Virus record (IMG/VR): IMGVR_UViG_3300035703_000272
Coordinates: 1-34,039 of that record
Direction: 5' to 3' (one strand)
Source of the DNA: a virus
DNA: 34,039 bases
Part shown: piece by piece, positions 1-7,284 of the stretch
How positions within the stretch are numbered: the first letter of the stretch is position 1
Layout: each line of letters opens with the position of its first letter
Made by a program: the position numbers and the translations under genes
Notes under the pieces: generated by a model
Database searches by the model: none
What the model was told of the DNA's origin: nothing
The model's input: the letters and a program-made list of their open reading frames with translations, nothing else

Positions 1-1236
1 TGCAGTAAGTTGTCGATCGATCATAGACAGTTCAAACTCAAGCCTAGTCGCATCGGCAGTCTCTTCCTTCTTACGTTTGTCAGCGCGATACTTTTGCTCC
101 GCCTTGTCAGCTGCTTCGTGCCTCTTTGCTTCGCTATCCAAGAAGTTGGCAAGCAGCGTCTGGCTTAGCTCGTCCATTTCTAGGTTAACTTTTTGGATAA
201 GTTCTAATTCGCGCTGTAATGTCTCTTGTCTTTTTTGCGCTGCCTCTTGTGCTTTCTTAGCTGCCTCTTGAGCTTTACGTGCATTATCTTCAGCTTCTTT
301 GGCTATCTCTGATTCAATTCTATTACGAAGTTTATCGACACTTGATAGCCTTTCTTGTAATTCCGCACGCTTGTTAATTGCCTCAGCTAACTTATTTTCA
401 ATACCTATACGTTCATCATCAGATGCAGTAGTCTTACTTTTTAATGATAATTGCTTTTGAAGTAGTTTTATCTCTTCATTATTCCTCTTAATACTATCAT
501 CTGTCTGCTTCTTGATTAAATTATCGGCGCGCTGTGCAGCTTCTAAACGATCTTTATCTGCCTTGCTTTTATCTTTAGCTAATCTTATTTCGGTAGCAAT
601 AGCCTCATTATACTTAGCTTGCTTTATGTTAAATTGACCTATGCTATCTGCATGTTCATCCATAGCAGCGGTCAATTCGTACTGCGCCTTAATAGTTGCG
701 CCTAGTGATCGTTGTGTCTGCTCTTGTCCTGTAACAAAATTATATATAGCATCTGTAACCCATCTAAACGCAGCACCTACAGCAGCCGTAACTTGTTCAA
801 GTTTTTCCATTACAGGGTTAAGTTTCATTAACCCGTTAATAAGTAGTCCAATAGCGGTTACTACTAACCCAATAGGGTTAGCTAGCAGCATACGGCCAAA
901 CGATGCAAAGGCATTACTTGCCCCACCTATAGGACCAGGCAACGCTTGAAATGCATCACCTATACCACCTAATATCTTGGGATAGTTACCTACATTGCGT
1001 TGATGGTTGCCCATCGTTGCATCAAACTGCTTGAGCCTATCATTATTTTGGTTGTATTGTTGCTGTAGCTTTTGAAGTTTGCCTGTAGTATCATCTAATG
1101 GCAGCTGTCGCATCGCTATCGCCAGCGCTTTGTTTTGCGCAACTAGTTCGTTGTAAGATTGACCCGATGCCTTCTGCGCATTCGTAAGCGCATTAAGATC
1201 CTTCTGCTGGTTTTGATAATTCGTACGCGCTTGCTT
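1..1236. repeat. Imperfect terminal direct repeat, left copy
   Basis: This stretch matches 32804-34039 base for base in length (constant offset 32803) but not in sequence. About the first 185 bases and the last 100 are almost identical. Roughly 190-660 is heavily diverged and 700-1130 moderately. Both copies keep the same open frame. The pattern fits two alleles of one gene at the ends of a circularly permuted assembly. Confidence 0.9.
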
Positions 1237-1455
1237 AAGCTCAGCGTTAAGCTTCTCCATCTCCTGCTGCTGCTCAGCCGTAAGCTTGCCTTGTTCCTTC
1301 TCCGCTGCCTTTAGCTTATTGATCTCGTCGGTTAATCGCTTGACCTCTTGATTTGCCTCGACAAGATTAGCAAGTGCTTGTGGCTCGATGATCTCAATTT
1401 GAGCCGTATCCCCCGCTTCAATGTTAACCTTAAATGTTAGCTCTTCACCATTCAT
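1..1455 (-). CDS. Tape measure protein, N-terminal part (runs off left edge)
   Basis: This is the first 485 codons of the tail tape measure protein, which sets tail length and threads through the tail tube. The ATG at 1453-1455 overlaps the preceding chaperone stop as ATGA. The protein is rich in Lys, Glu, Gln and Ala and almost entirely helical or coiled coil. A hydrophobic stretch near residue 190 (MLLANPIGLVVTAIGLLING) is the kind of segment tape measures carry. The frame is open to base 1. It joins in frame to the C-terminal part at the other end of the window: base 1 corresponds to 32804, and the joined protein would be about 701 residues. The position right after the G/GT chaperones is diagnostic. 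Family known, identity certain enough; only the junction is inferred. Confidence 0.9.
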   Translation of the reverse strand, partial: MNGEELTFKVNIEAGDTAQIEIIEPQALANLVEANQEVKRLTDEINKLKAAEKEQGKLTAEQQQEMEKLNAELKQARTNYQNQQKDLNALTNAQKASGQSYNELVAQNKALAIAMRQLPLDDTTGKLQKLQQQYNQNNDRLKQFDATMGNHQRNVGNYPKILGGIGDAFQALPGPIGGASNAFASFGRMLLANPIGLVVTAIGLLINGLMKLNPVMEKLEQVTAAVGAAFRWVTDAIYNFVTGQEQTQRSLGATIKAQYELTAAMDEHADSIGQFNIKQAKYNEAIATEIRLAKDKSKADKDRLEAAQRADNLIKKQTDDSIKRNNEEIKLLQKQLSLKSKTTASDDERIGIENKLAEAINKRAELQERLSSVDKLRNRIESEIAKEAEDNARKAQEAAKKAQEAAQKRQETLQRELELIQKVNLEMDELSQTLLANFLDSEAKRHEAADKAEQKYRADKRKKEETADATRLEFELSMIDRQLTA

Positions 1456-1990
1456 TTCAGGGGCTCCACATATTCGTAACAGACTTTAGATACATACGCT
1501 TCGGCTATCTCGTGCGCTGGTAAGTCCCAGATATCCTTCGCTCTAAGCGGATCAAAGCCCGACAAGATATAAGCAAAGTACTTGTAACTCCCTACGCGAT
1601 TGCTCCAGATGATGCGGAAACCATTGACGATGCCCTGCTTCGCATTGAAGTTCTGGGCAAACATCATGATCTCTTCGGCTTTCGTCAAAGATAAAGCCGC
1701 GTCATTAAAAAAAAATCCTCGGTATCCTTGAGGATCGTATACTCAAACTCTTCCGACTTAAAAAAGTTAAGGTCTAGAGGCGTTTCGGCATCCCAAAGGA
1801 TATCCGCTTTTGCCTTCCAAAACTCAGCCTTTTTATCCAATGGCATGGTTTCCCACGACATATCGGAATGTTTCGCAGCGTAGTCGCGGATATCGTTGTT
1901 AACCTGATCTAAAAGTGAACGGCGCTTCTCGGTATATGGCACGAGCCGTACGATAACACCGTTCACCTTTGTTCTTTTTTCAAACATCAT
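1452..1990 (-). CDS. Tail assembly chaperone GT fusion by -1 frameshift
   Basis: The second chaperone frame (about 1452-1706) has no good start of its own. Its first start-like codon is a TTG at 1688. It is reached instead by a -1 slip from the upstream G frame at a run of nine Ts. Ribosomes would read 95 codons of G, slip, and continue with Asn-Asp-Ala-Ala into the second frame. The product would be about 179 residues. In lambda-like phages G and G-T bind the tape measure and recruit tail tube subunits, and are not in the mature virion. The stop overlaps the tape-measure ATG as ATGA. Frame geometry is seen directly; the slip itself is inferred from the family and the heptamer. Confidence 0.82.
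1685..1990 (-). CDS. Tail assembly chaperone G-like protein
   Basis: This 101-residue acidic protein sits between the tail tube gene and the tape measure, the usual place of the G chaperone. It starts at an ATG directly abutting a perfect 8-bp hairpin; a second ATG follows immediately. The end of the protein is encoded by GAT followed by eight more Ts, which forms the frameshift site to the second chaperone frame. No enzymatic motif is visible. The call rests on position, size and the slippery site rather than on sequence similarity that I could confirm. Confidence 0.78.
   Translation of the reverse strand: MMFEKRTKVNGVIVRLVPYTEKRRSLLDQVNNDIRDYAAKHSDMSWETMPLDKKAEFWKAKADILWDAETPLDLNFFKSEEFEYTILKDTEDFFLMTRLYL
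1706..1712 (-). promoter_or_regulatory. Programmed -1 frameshift site, T TTT TTA
   Basis: On the minus strand nine Ts are followed by A. In the G frame the codons read GAT TTT TTT TTA, so the heptamer T TTT TTA is in the correct X XXY YYZ phase. A one-base backward slip re-pairs both tRNAs on TTT and leads straight into the second open frame. This is the same heptamer as the HIV-1 gag-pol site. The zero frame ends seven codons later at a TGA (1685-1687). Confidence 0.85.
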
Positions 1991-2014
1991 GTGTCTTACC
2001 CTTTTTTAAGACAC
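1991..2014 (-). promoter_or_regulatory. Hairpin between tail tube and chaperone genes
   Basis: A perfect 8-bp stem (GTGTCTTA / TAAGACAC) with an 8-base loop starts within the tail-tube stop and ends one base before the chaperone ATG. There is no U-tract, so it is not a simple terminator. It would cover the ribosome-binding region and lower or couple chaperone translation relative to the abundant tube protein. The function is inferred. Confidence 0.6.
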
Positions 2015-2413
2015 TGTAGTAACTAAGTCGGCCGAGGTTGCACGCTTGCTAGCCATCAACTTAATACCCGTACGGTTGCCATCGAATACGCGATGCGCAG
2101 TAATGTACACGTTATTGATGTTGATGTTCTGGCTACCCGTTGCGCCAACGAAGCACAAGCGTGCAGCGCTAGGCGTAGTCGTGGTATCGGTATAAACTTT
2201 GGCATCAGTTAACAGCGTGCTATTAAAGCTGATGATCTCAGCCGTCACATCGAACGCGCTTGGAAGTGTTTGGTTATCTTCAAGCGTATCGGTTACAGGA
2301 GTGATCGTAACTTGCGCGCTGTCGGTAACGGTAAGCGGATACTGGACGTACGCGCCACCCGTTGCATTAGCAACGCCCACGGCTTGAAAAATAAGCGGTT
2401 TAGTTATGCTCAT
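2006..2413 (-). CDS. Major tail (tube) protein, putative
   Basis: A 135-residue protein rich in Thr, Val, Ala and Asn with alternating beta-strand character and no transmembrane segment. It lies between the presumed tail terminator and the G/GT chaperones, exactly where the tail tube subunit is encoded in HK97- and lambda-like phages. The ATG at 2411-2413 is 6 bases after the upstream stop. Tube proteins are often larger, but subunits of this size are known. No recognisable family motif was identified, so the assignment is positional. The following hairpin suggests it is expressed more strongly than the next gene. Confidence 0.6.
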   Translation of the reverse strand: MSITKPLIFQAVGVANATGGAYVQYPLTVTDSAQVTITPVTDTLEDNQTLPSAFDVTAEIISFNSTLLTDAKVYTDTTTTPSAARLCFVGATGSQNININNVYITAHRVFDGNRTGIKLMASKRATSADLVTTVS

Positions 2414-2419
2414 TTATAT

Positions 2420-2896
2420 CTATCTAGGAAGGTTGGTGTTTTGAATTTTACTGTAATCTCTTTGTGCGATGATCGACAGGGTCATAGTTACAAACTTAGT
2501 ATTGCGCGTAATGCCTGTTTGAGCATTGTAGCTGAAATAATATAGGTAGCTATTCGTCAGCGTTGCAATGTTAAGTTGGTTAATCCAGTCGATTATTTTG
2601 TCCTTAAGGTCGAGCAGGCGAAGCTCAGCGTCCTGCGCATTGTTATTCATATACGCTTTGATCACGCTTATGTCAATGCCATAACCTGCCTGCATAAGAT
2701 CATTTCGATACTGATCGACACGCGTCTGAGGCGACTCTGTGATCTCGTATATGGCGATACGCGCATCACGTATATCAGCACGCGACTCAATGTCCTGCAC
2801 GTTCTGGCGGTACACTTCGTACGTTACGTATGGTTCGTACAAGTACTCTTCCATACTAGTGCGCAACTTGTTAAGTATGTCTCTACTTACGGCCAA
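2420..2896 (-). CDS. Tail terminator-like protein, putative
   Basis: A protein of up to 158 residues containing helical and strand segments and a motif TYEVYRQNVQD near the N-terminus. Gene order (connector, neck protein, this gene, tube) is that of a tail terminator, which caps the tube at the head end. The start is uncertain: a TTG at 2896 overlaps the upstream stop by 14 bases, while the first ATG is at 2854. The helix encoded between the two (ILNKLRTSMEEY) looks like real protein, which favours the longer form. Assignment is by position and size only. Confidence 0.5.
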   Translation of the reverse strand: MAVSRDILNKLRTSMEEYLYEPYVTYEVYRQNVQDIESRADIRDARIAIYEITESPQTRVDQYRNDLMQAGYGIDISVIKAYMNNNAQDAELRLLDLKDKIIDWINQLNIATLTNSYLYYFSYNAQTGITRNTKFVTMTLSIIAQRDYSKIQNTNLPR

Positions 2897-3365
2897 TTAG
2901 CACCTCGGCAATCATGCGGTTTATCTTGTCCATTATGTCTGCAGGTACCGACTCGACTCCCTTAGGGAAAATCGAGCGCATACGCAGGCCTGCTTTGCTA
3001 TATTGAATGCCATCGTGATGGTACTTAAATACCTTGCCCATATCTGGATCTTCGAAGCGAATGGTTGAGCCTTCACCTGAGGTAACTTCGATACGCGTAT
3101 TTTCAATGCGTCGTTTGTTTGCGCGCATCGTTACTGGCGCTTCTGGTAGTCCTTGTCGTTTACGATATACCCTATACTTAGGTGTGTACTCGTTGTCGTA
3201 ACGGTCATTGCCGAACGCCTTGCCTGCCAACGTGTTATCTTTCATGCGCTGCGCTATATCCTCGGCAATGACAGGTGTGACCTTATCGTTGAGCTCCGCT
3301 ATGCGTGAGCCTATGATTCTTTCAAGCTGTACCGTAAAACTCTCGCCTTCAAGCGTTATCTTCAT
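2883..3365 (-). CDS. Neck / tail-completion protein (HK97 gp10-like position)
   Basis: A basic 160-residue protein with a helical N-terminus (residues 1-50) and a central patch of Arg/Tyr (YTPKYRVYRKRQGLPEAPVT) followed by strands. Proteins of this size between the head-tail connector and tail terminator generally belong to the gp10 / virion-morphogenesis group that closes the neck. The ATG at 3365 overlaps the upstream stop in an ATGA, suggesting translational coupling. No conserved catalytic residue is expected. The family call is inferred from order and overall character. Confidence 0.5.
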   Translation of the reverse strand: MKITLEGESFTVQLERIIGSRIAELNDKVTPVIAEDIAQRMKDNTLAGKAFGNDRYDNEYTPKYRVYRKRQGLPEAPVTMRANKRRIENTRIEVTSGEGSTIRFEDPDMGKVFKYHHDGIQYSKAGLRMRSIFPKGVESVPADIMDKINRMIAEVLIGRK

Positions 3366-3994
3366 AACACATACCTAATGAATGGCGTGAGCAGGTTACG
3401 CGCTTCGACGGACAAACCGTTGACCACAACGCGCTGTGTGGCGTTCGGATCTTGACGGTTCTTATACTGAAGGCTTAGCTCTTGCATAATGCCCATGCGT
3501 ATCGATGCTGGGCAGTTGCCAGCGGTGTATCCGCTCTTAAAGGTAATGATCAAATATTCGTCCAAACCGCTTACGATCTCAAGCCACTTGAAATCCGATC
3601 CATGTACATAGTAGTCATCATTGGCCACTAGCGTTGTATCTTGATTATCGTAAGTCCTTGATATAACGCTAGTTATAGCGCCATGTATTCCGTATGGCAA
3701 AAGCACCTTTGTAGCAGGGCGCACCCATATTGAACGTCGTGTCTTCTCATACGTATCTAATGCAATGTATCGTTCGACCTGTTCGGTCGTCGCCTCGAGT
3801 AGCATCTGAATGTAGGCGTCATGCACATTGGTATTGACGGGCAAGATCTCTTTGGCTTGTTGCAATGTAAGTGCATACTCGCGAGGGTCATCAATTATCG
3901 TATTCTCACTTGCCGTAGTATTGAGCGAGTAAGCACCCGTTAAACTGTCATACTGCCTTGCGATAAACGCTTGCTTGCCGTTAATTGATATCAT
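3362..3994 (-). CDS. Head-tail connector, gp6 / phiE125 gp8-like
   Basis: A 210-residue protein with a helical core (LTLQQAKEILPVN, then DAYIQMLLEATTEQVERYI) followed by a beta-rich middle and a final helix carrying IMQELSLQYKNRQ. This arrangement of an N-terminal 'LTLxxAK' helix, a helix ending in VERYI, then strands is typical of the HK97 gp6-like connector that binds the portal ring and forms the head-tail joint. ATG start at 3994, overlapping the upstream gene by 14 bases. The next gene begins in an ATGA overlap, so the neck genes look like one translational unit. Confidence 0.72.
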   Translation of the reverse strand: MISINGKQAFIARQYDSLTGAYSLNTTASENTIIDDPREYALTLQQAKEILPVNTNVHDAYIQMLLEATTEQVERYIALDTYEKTRRSIWVRPATKVLLPYGIHGAITSVISRTYDNQDTTLVANDDYYVHGSDFKWLEIVSGLDEYLIITFKSGYTAGNCPASIRMGIMQELSLQYKNRQDPNATQRVVVNGLSVEARNLLTPFIRYVL

Positions 3995-4202
3995 GTGCCT
4001 TACGTGACTTAGGTCTAATGACCTTTGGTGCGTTGGATGTGTTGTCCGTTGCCACTATCTCGGCCGTGCCGTCATAGATGTAGTATTCAAACATACGCTT
4101 TTCTTGAGCGTGAGCTGCGGTATATATCTCACCTTTCTTGTACTCTTTGACGTTACGTCCGTCAAAGCTGCTAAAGGTGTCAAATTTAAAGCGTATAGTC
4201 AT
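3981..4202 (-). CDS. Small protein between capsid and connector genes
   Basis: A 73-residue protein (starts MTIRFKFDTFSS) with a mostly beta N-terminal half and a basic tail. No family recognised. It opens the head-tail connector block, and its ATG is only a few bases behind a strong UUCG-loop terminator, so its transcription must depend on read-through. In related phages a small gene here is often a minor head or connector-associated protein, but nothing in the sequence proves that. Confidence 0.55.
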   Translation of the reverse strand: MTIRFKFDTFSSFDGRNVKEYKKGEIYTAAHAQEKRMFEYYIYDGTAEIVATDNTSNAPKVIRPKSRKAHDIN

Positions 4203-4205
4203 GGC

Positions 4206-4233
4206 AAAAAGTAGGGTAGGCCGAAGCCTACCC
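4206..4233 (-). terminator. Intrinsic terminator with UUCG tetraloop after the capsid block
   Basis: On the minus strand an 8-bp perfect stem GGGTAGGC / GCCTACCC closes a C(UUCG)G tetraloop and is followed by TACTTTTT. It lies 6 bases after the stop of the small structural gene and about 3 bases before the next ATG. It should attenuate transcription from abundant head proteins into the connector genes. Confidence 0.88.
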
Positions 4234-4239
4234 CTTTAT

Positions 4240-4668
4240 CTAGTTGGTTGGTGCGTTGTTAGGAAAGCCTAATACGCCCACAATAGCAACGTTGACATTA
4301 GATGTCACAGAAGTTGCATTGGTTTTGTACACTTCTGGGAATACATAACGCTTGGTAGGACGGATGGAGTAGTAGGCAACCGTGTTAACAGCCGTCAAAT
4401 TCTCCGTCTTAATTAGGTTAGCAGCAGCCAAACGTGTGGCATTAGCTACGTTGGTATCATCGCCTTCACGGAAAGCTAGCGTTAACGCATTGCCTACGTT
4501 GATAGCGCCCGTTGCATCACCTTTAGCGCCACCGACAAGGGCGACACCTACACCGCTGAACGTTGCCGTATCAATGGCGGAACCGTTAGCGTTCGCATTG
4601 GTCGTGCCACCCGTGAGCAGCGCGGACCATTGTACATTACTTTGCTGACCGAAATCAAATAAACTCAT
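4240..4668 (-). CDS. Small head structural protein, decoration-like
   Basis: A 142-residue protein rich in Ala, Asn, Thr and Val, without charged helices, transmembrane segments or cysteine. It directly follows the major capsid gene (15-base gap) and has one of the clearest ribosome-binding sites in the window, TAGGAGACTACAATG, which suggests high expression. Together with the terminator right behind it this points to an abundant virion component such as a capsid decoration protein. No family identified; an alternative is a second tail or head fibre-like structural protein. Confidence 0.55.
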   Translation of the reverse strand: MSLFDFGQQSNVQWSALLTGGTTNANANGSAIDTATFSGVGVALVGGAKGDATGAINVGNALTLAFREGDDTNVANATRLAAANLIKTENLTAVNTVAYYSIRPTKRYVFPEVYKTNATSVTSNVNVAIVGVLGFPNNAPTN

Positions 4669-4683
4669 TGTAGTCTCCTAAGG

Positions 4684-5844
4684 TTAAGATGCGGTCATAG
4701 TTAACTGTGCGATGGCTTCGTCACGGATGACGGCGCCACCGAAACGGCTCATCACGTACAGATTAGTCACAAAGCTAGATGCTTCGCTGTACTGGTCACG
4801 AATGACGTAGAAGTCAGTGTGGCGAACAACGGTATATCCATAGCGGAAGTCACCGTACAACACTGGCACTTGACCAGCGGTGAACACACCAGTAACGTTA
4901 CCTACAAGGTCAGGTGCTTCATAAACTGGAGAGCCTAACAGACGCGATGGCGTGCCAGCTTGGAAACTTGGCTCCCATAAGTAGGCAAGGCCGTTGGTGC
5001 TGGATAGTACCAGCTGACGGATAGCAGCTAACGTCAAACGGTTAGCCATCCAAGATGCATTGGCCAAATAGTAATCTTTGAGCTGACCTTGCAGGCGAAT
5101 CAAGTGATCGCTAGTCAGTGTCAAAGCTGTAGAGTTGTAGTTGGTCACGTTGCCTACAAGACCCGTAGGCTTGCTTACGCCATTGCCATTAATAAACGCA
5201 GTACCCAGCGACTTCTCAAACTGCTCACGGATGGAGCTGTTGATTTCGGCCTCAAGGTCGTATGCTGCGTCTTGCTCTTGCTCGATCGTCCATGCGACGC
5301 GTGCAGCCAACTTGAATACTGGAATGTCAGTATATCCAAAGCTGTCCTTGGTCTTTGTGCTTGCAACATCTTCGTCTAACCACGATGCGGATAGCGACTC
5401 ATTACGCTTAGCTTGCTTGTAGCTTGGAGCAGATGTCTCAACTACGCGTGCTACTTGAAGTACAGGGCTGATCTCAACGATTTGCTTGTTGATATCATCA
5501 GACATCTGTGCAGGCAGGAGCAATGCGCCAGCTGCTGCGAGATCAAAGCGAACAAGGTTATCGCTCTTCAATTCACCGCCACGACGGACGTTGATCTTAG
5601 TGTCTTTCATCTGCGCTTCAACAGCGCCAATGCCTCCTTTAGCAAATAACGTAACAGCTTTTTTAAAGTTGCGTACGTCATCGCTCTGCTGCTTAGGCTG
5701 AGCAGGATTGATGCTCTTCAAGCCCATTTCGATTTGATCTAAACGGCTATTGATCTTAGTGGCTTGCTCGTTATTCTTGTTAATAACTGCTTCTTTAAGC
5801 TCAACCGCTAGATCACGAAACTCTTTTTTAGCGTCAAGTTTCAT
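4684..5844 (-). CDS. HK97-fold major capsid protein
   Basis: A 386-residue protein with a charged coiled-coil N-terminus (about residues 1-100) of the delta-domain type that replaces a separate scaffold and is removed by the protease. The rest carries hallmarks of the HK97 family: WLDED, then FKLAARVAWTIEQEQDAAYD of the spine helix region, and FEKSLGTAFINGNGVSKPTG. It follows the prohead protease by one base and precedes a decoration-like gene. There is no Shine-Dalgarno; the leader is AT-rich (TTATTAACATG). No separate scaffold gene is present, in keeping with the N-terminal extension. Confidence 0.93.
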   Translation of the reverse strand: MKLDAKKEFRDLAVELKEAVINKNNEQATKINSRLDQIEMGLKSINPAQPKQQSDDVRNFKKAVTLFAKGGIGAVEAQMKDTKINVRRGGELKSDNLVRFDLAAAGALLLPAQMSDDINKQIVEISPVLQVARVVETSAPSYKQAKRNESLSASWLDEDVASTKTKDSFGYTDIPVFKLAARVAWTIEQEQDAAYDLEAEINSSIREQFEKSLGTAFINGNGVSKPTGLVGNVTNYNSTALTLTSDHLIRLQGQLKDYYLANASWMANRLTLAAIRQLVLSSTNGLAYLWEPSFQAGTPSRLLGSPVYEAPDLVGNVTGVFTAGQVPVLYGDFRYGYTVVRHTDFYVIRDQYSEASSFVTNLYVMSRFGGAVIRDEAIAQLTMTAS

Positions 5845-5845
5845 G

Positions 5846-7264
5846 TTAATAATTTTTAATTTCGGTTATTAGTGACTTTAACTCATCCACAAGTGATTGA
5901 TAAGCATCGTCTTGCGGACGCTTAACTGTCTTTCGACGTGTTATGCTCTTTTGCCATAAGGCTTGCTTACGCTTTAAGCTGCTTTTACGTGATTTAGCAG
6001 CCATAATTTGTGCTTCCGTGTTCATTGGAAATGGCGTAATGCTTACCTCGTGCAGTGCTACTTCCTTAAGTAGCCGTGTACCGTCAGCGCCTGGCATCGA
6101 TTTAATGGTATCATAACCAATCGACAGCCCCATTTTAGCGCCTCGGTCCAACATAAATTTGATTTTCTTATATGCGCTTGCAACTTCTGGATCATCCAAC
6201 GGCATCTCGGCCTTCATGTATAGGCCTTTCTCTTGATCCTCAAGCACGGCAACGCCAGCGACATCACGTGTATTGTATCCGTGATCGAGTAACAATGGTA
6301 CGATACCTTGCTTATGCAGCAGCGTTTGTTTGAATGCGCCCTTCTCGACTACGTCGCCACCTAGATCGGTGTTGCCGTAAGTTGATGCGAAGCCTTCAAT
6401 GACGCCTACTTTAGTATCATCGACTTCTTGGATGTCCATCTCGACCTGCTTAAACTTACCGATGATACGACGCTTTGGAAGTTCCGCTTCTTCAAGCGGT
6501 TCAATTTTAGATAGCGTGCTAAAGCGGTGACCGACTACTACGCCAGACGAACGCCAGCCACCTTCAACGCGCTCATACACTTCAATCAGTGCAGCTGGAT
6601 CTTCGGGGCTTGCATCGACCGTGAACTCGCTATCGGGTACATTCAATGATTCGCTGGCGCTGATCTCAATGATCTTGCCCTGCGCTTCTCCGCCAGCCGA
6701 TTCCCACTTAACAAAGTCGCCATCGGTAAGTTCGCCAGCTGCTGCCTTCATATCGTCAGGCATATCTTCGGCATCGGTATCTAGTTCGGTATCGATTTCT
6801 TCCTCAACTTCGCCTTCAAGGTAATCCTCAGCGTCGTGCAAATTTTCTAATGGCAAATTTAGCAGCTTATCAGTCGGTTCCATTTGATCGCCAGCCGTAG
6901 CGTACACGCGAACGGTATATACATTGGCTTCAGCGTCGAGGTTTTCGATGATGCCAAATCCGTCGCCATCGCCATCAATAAAATGAACCATGTCGCCTAG
7001 GCCATATTCTTTTTGCTCTTCGATAAGCTCATCGTCAACCATTGTCTCAGGATCGTCGATCATTTCGGCCATCTGGTTGATGATATCATCAATCTGTTTG
7101 GCTTCATCTGCAGCTTCGATGGCTGCGATAGCAGCGTATGCCGATGCCTCGTCAGCGTGACAGGCAAAAGGAACTCGCTGTTCGCCTTCCAACTTATACA
7201 CCATGGCTTGACCGGTATCGCCGCTCTCCATGTTGCATTGTTCTTGTACTACTTCAAAAGGCAT
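5846..7264 (-). CDS. Prohead protease (HK97 type) with N-terminal SH3-like insert domains
   Basis: A 472-residue protein, about twice the length of a plain U35 protease. Residues 285-425 hold the protease: VIEGFASTYGNTDLGGDVV, catalytic-type His in DHG (327-329), Ser381 in GLSIGY and a conserved LHEVS (404-408). In front are a short N-terminal domain with ACHADEASAYAAIAAI (about 34-50) like that of other phage proteases, and two barrel-like modules starting LGDMVHF (89) and DGDFVKWESAGG (181), the second ending VVVGHRFSTLSKI. Highly acidic linkers join them. The C-terminus is basic and could aid packing in the prohead. The enzyme should trim the capsid N-terminus. The extra domains' role is unknown. 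Confidence 0.88.
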   Translation of the reverse strand: MPFEVVQEQCNMESGDTGQAMVYKLEGEQRVPFACHADEASAYAAIAAIEAADEAKQIDDIINQMAEMIDDPETMVDDELIEEQKEYGLGDMVHFIDGDGDGFGIIENLDAEANVYTVRVYATAGDQMEPTDKLLNLPLENLHDAEDYLEGEVEEEIDTELDTDAEDMPDDMKAAAGELTDGDFVKWESAGGEAQGKIIEISASESLNVPDSEFTVDASPEDPAALIEVYERVEGGWRSSGVVVGHRFSTLSKIEPLEEAELPKRRIIGKFKQVEMDIQEVDDTKVGVIEGFASTYGNTDLGGDVVEKGAFKQTLLHKQGIVPLLLDHGYNTRDVAGVAVLEDQEKGLYMKAEMPLDDPEVASAYKKIKFMLDRGAKMGLSIGYDTIKSMPGADGTRLLKEVALHEVSITPFPMNTEAQIMAAKSRKSSLKRKQALWQKSITRRKTVKRPQDDAYQSLVDELKSLITEIKNY

Positions 7265-7284
7265 CGGTTGTGTTGTTTGGATTG

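Noticed and set aside
1452-1688. Independent 78-residue gene starting at TTG 1688
   Set aside because: The frame extends upstream to the slippery T run, the TTG has no ribosome-binding site, and the gene order calls for a frameshifted GT chaperone.
2270-2965. Plus-strand open frames opposite the tail tube and tail terminator genes
   Set aside because: Low-quality composition, no ribosome-binding sites, and they overlap well-supported minus-strand genes. The same holds for all other plus-strand frames in the window.
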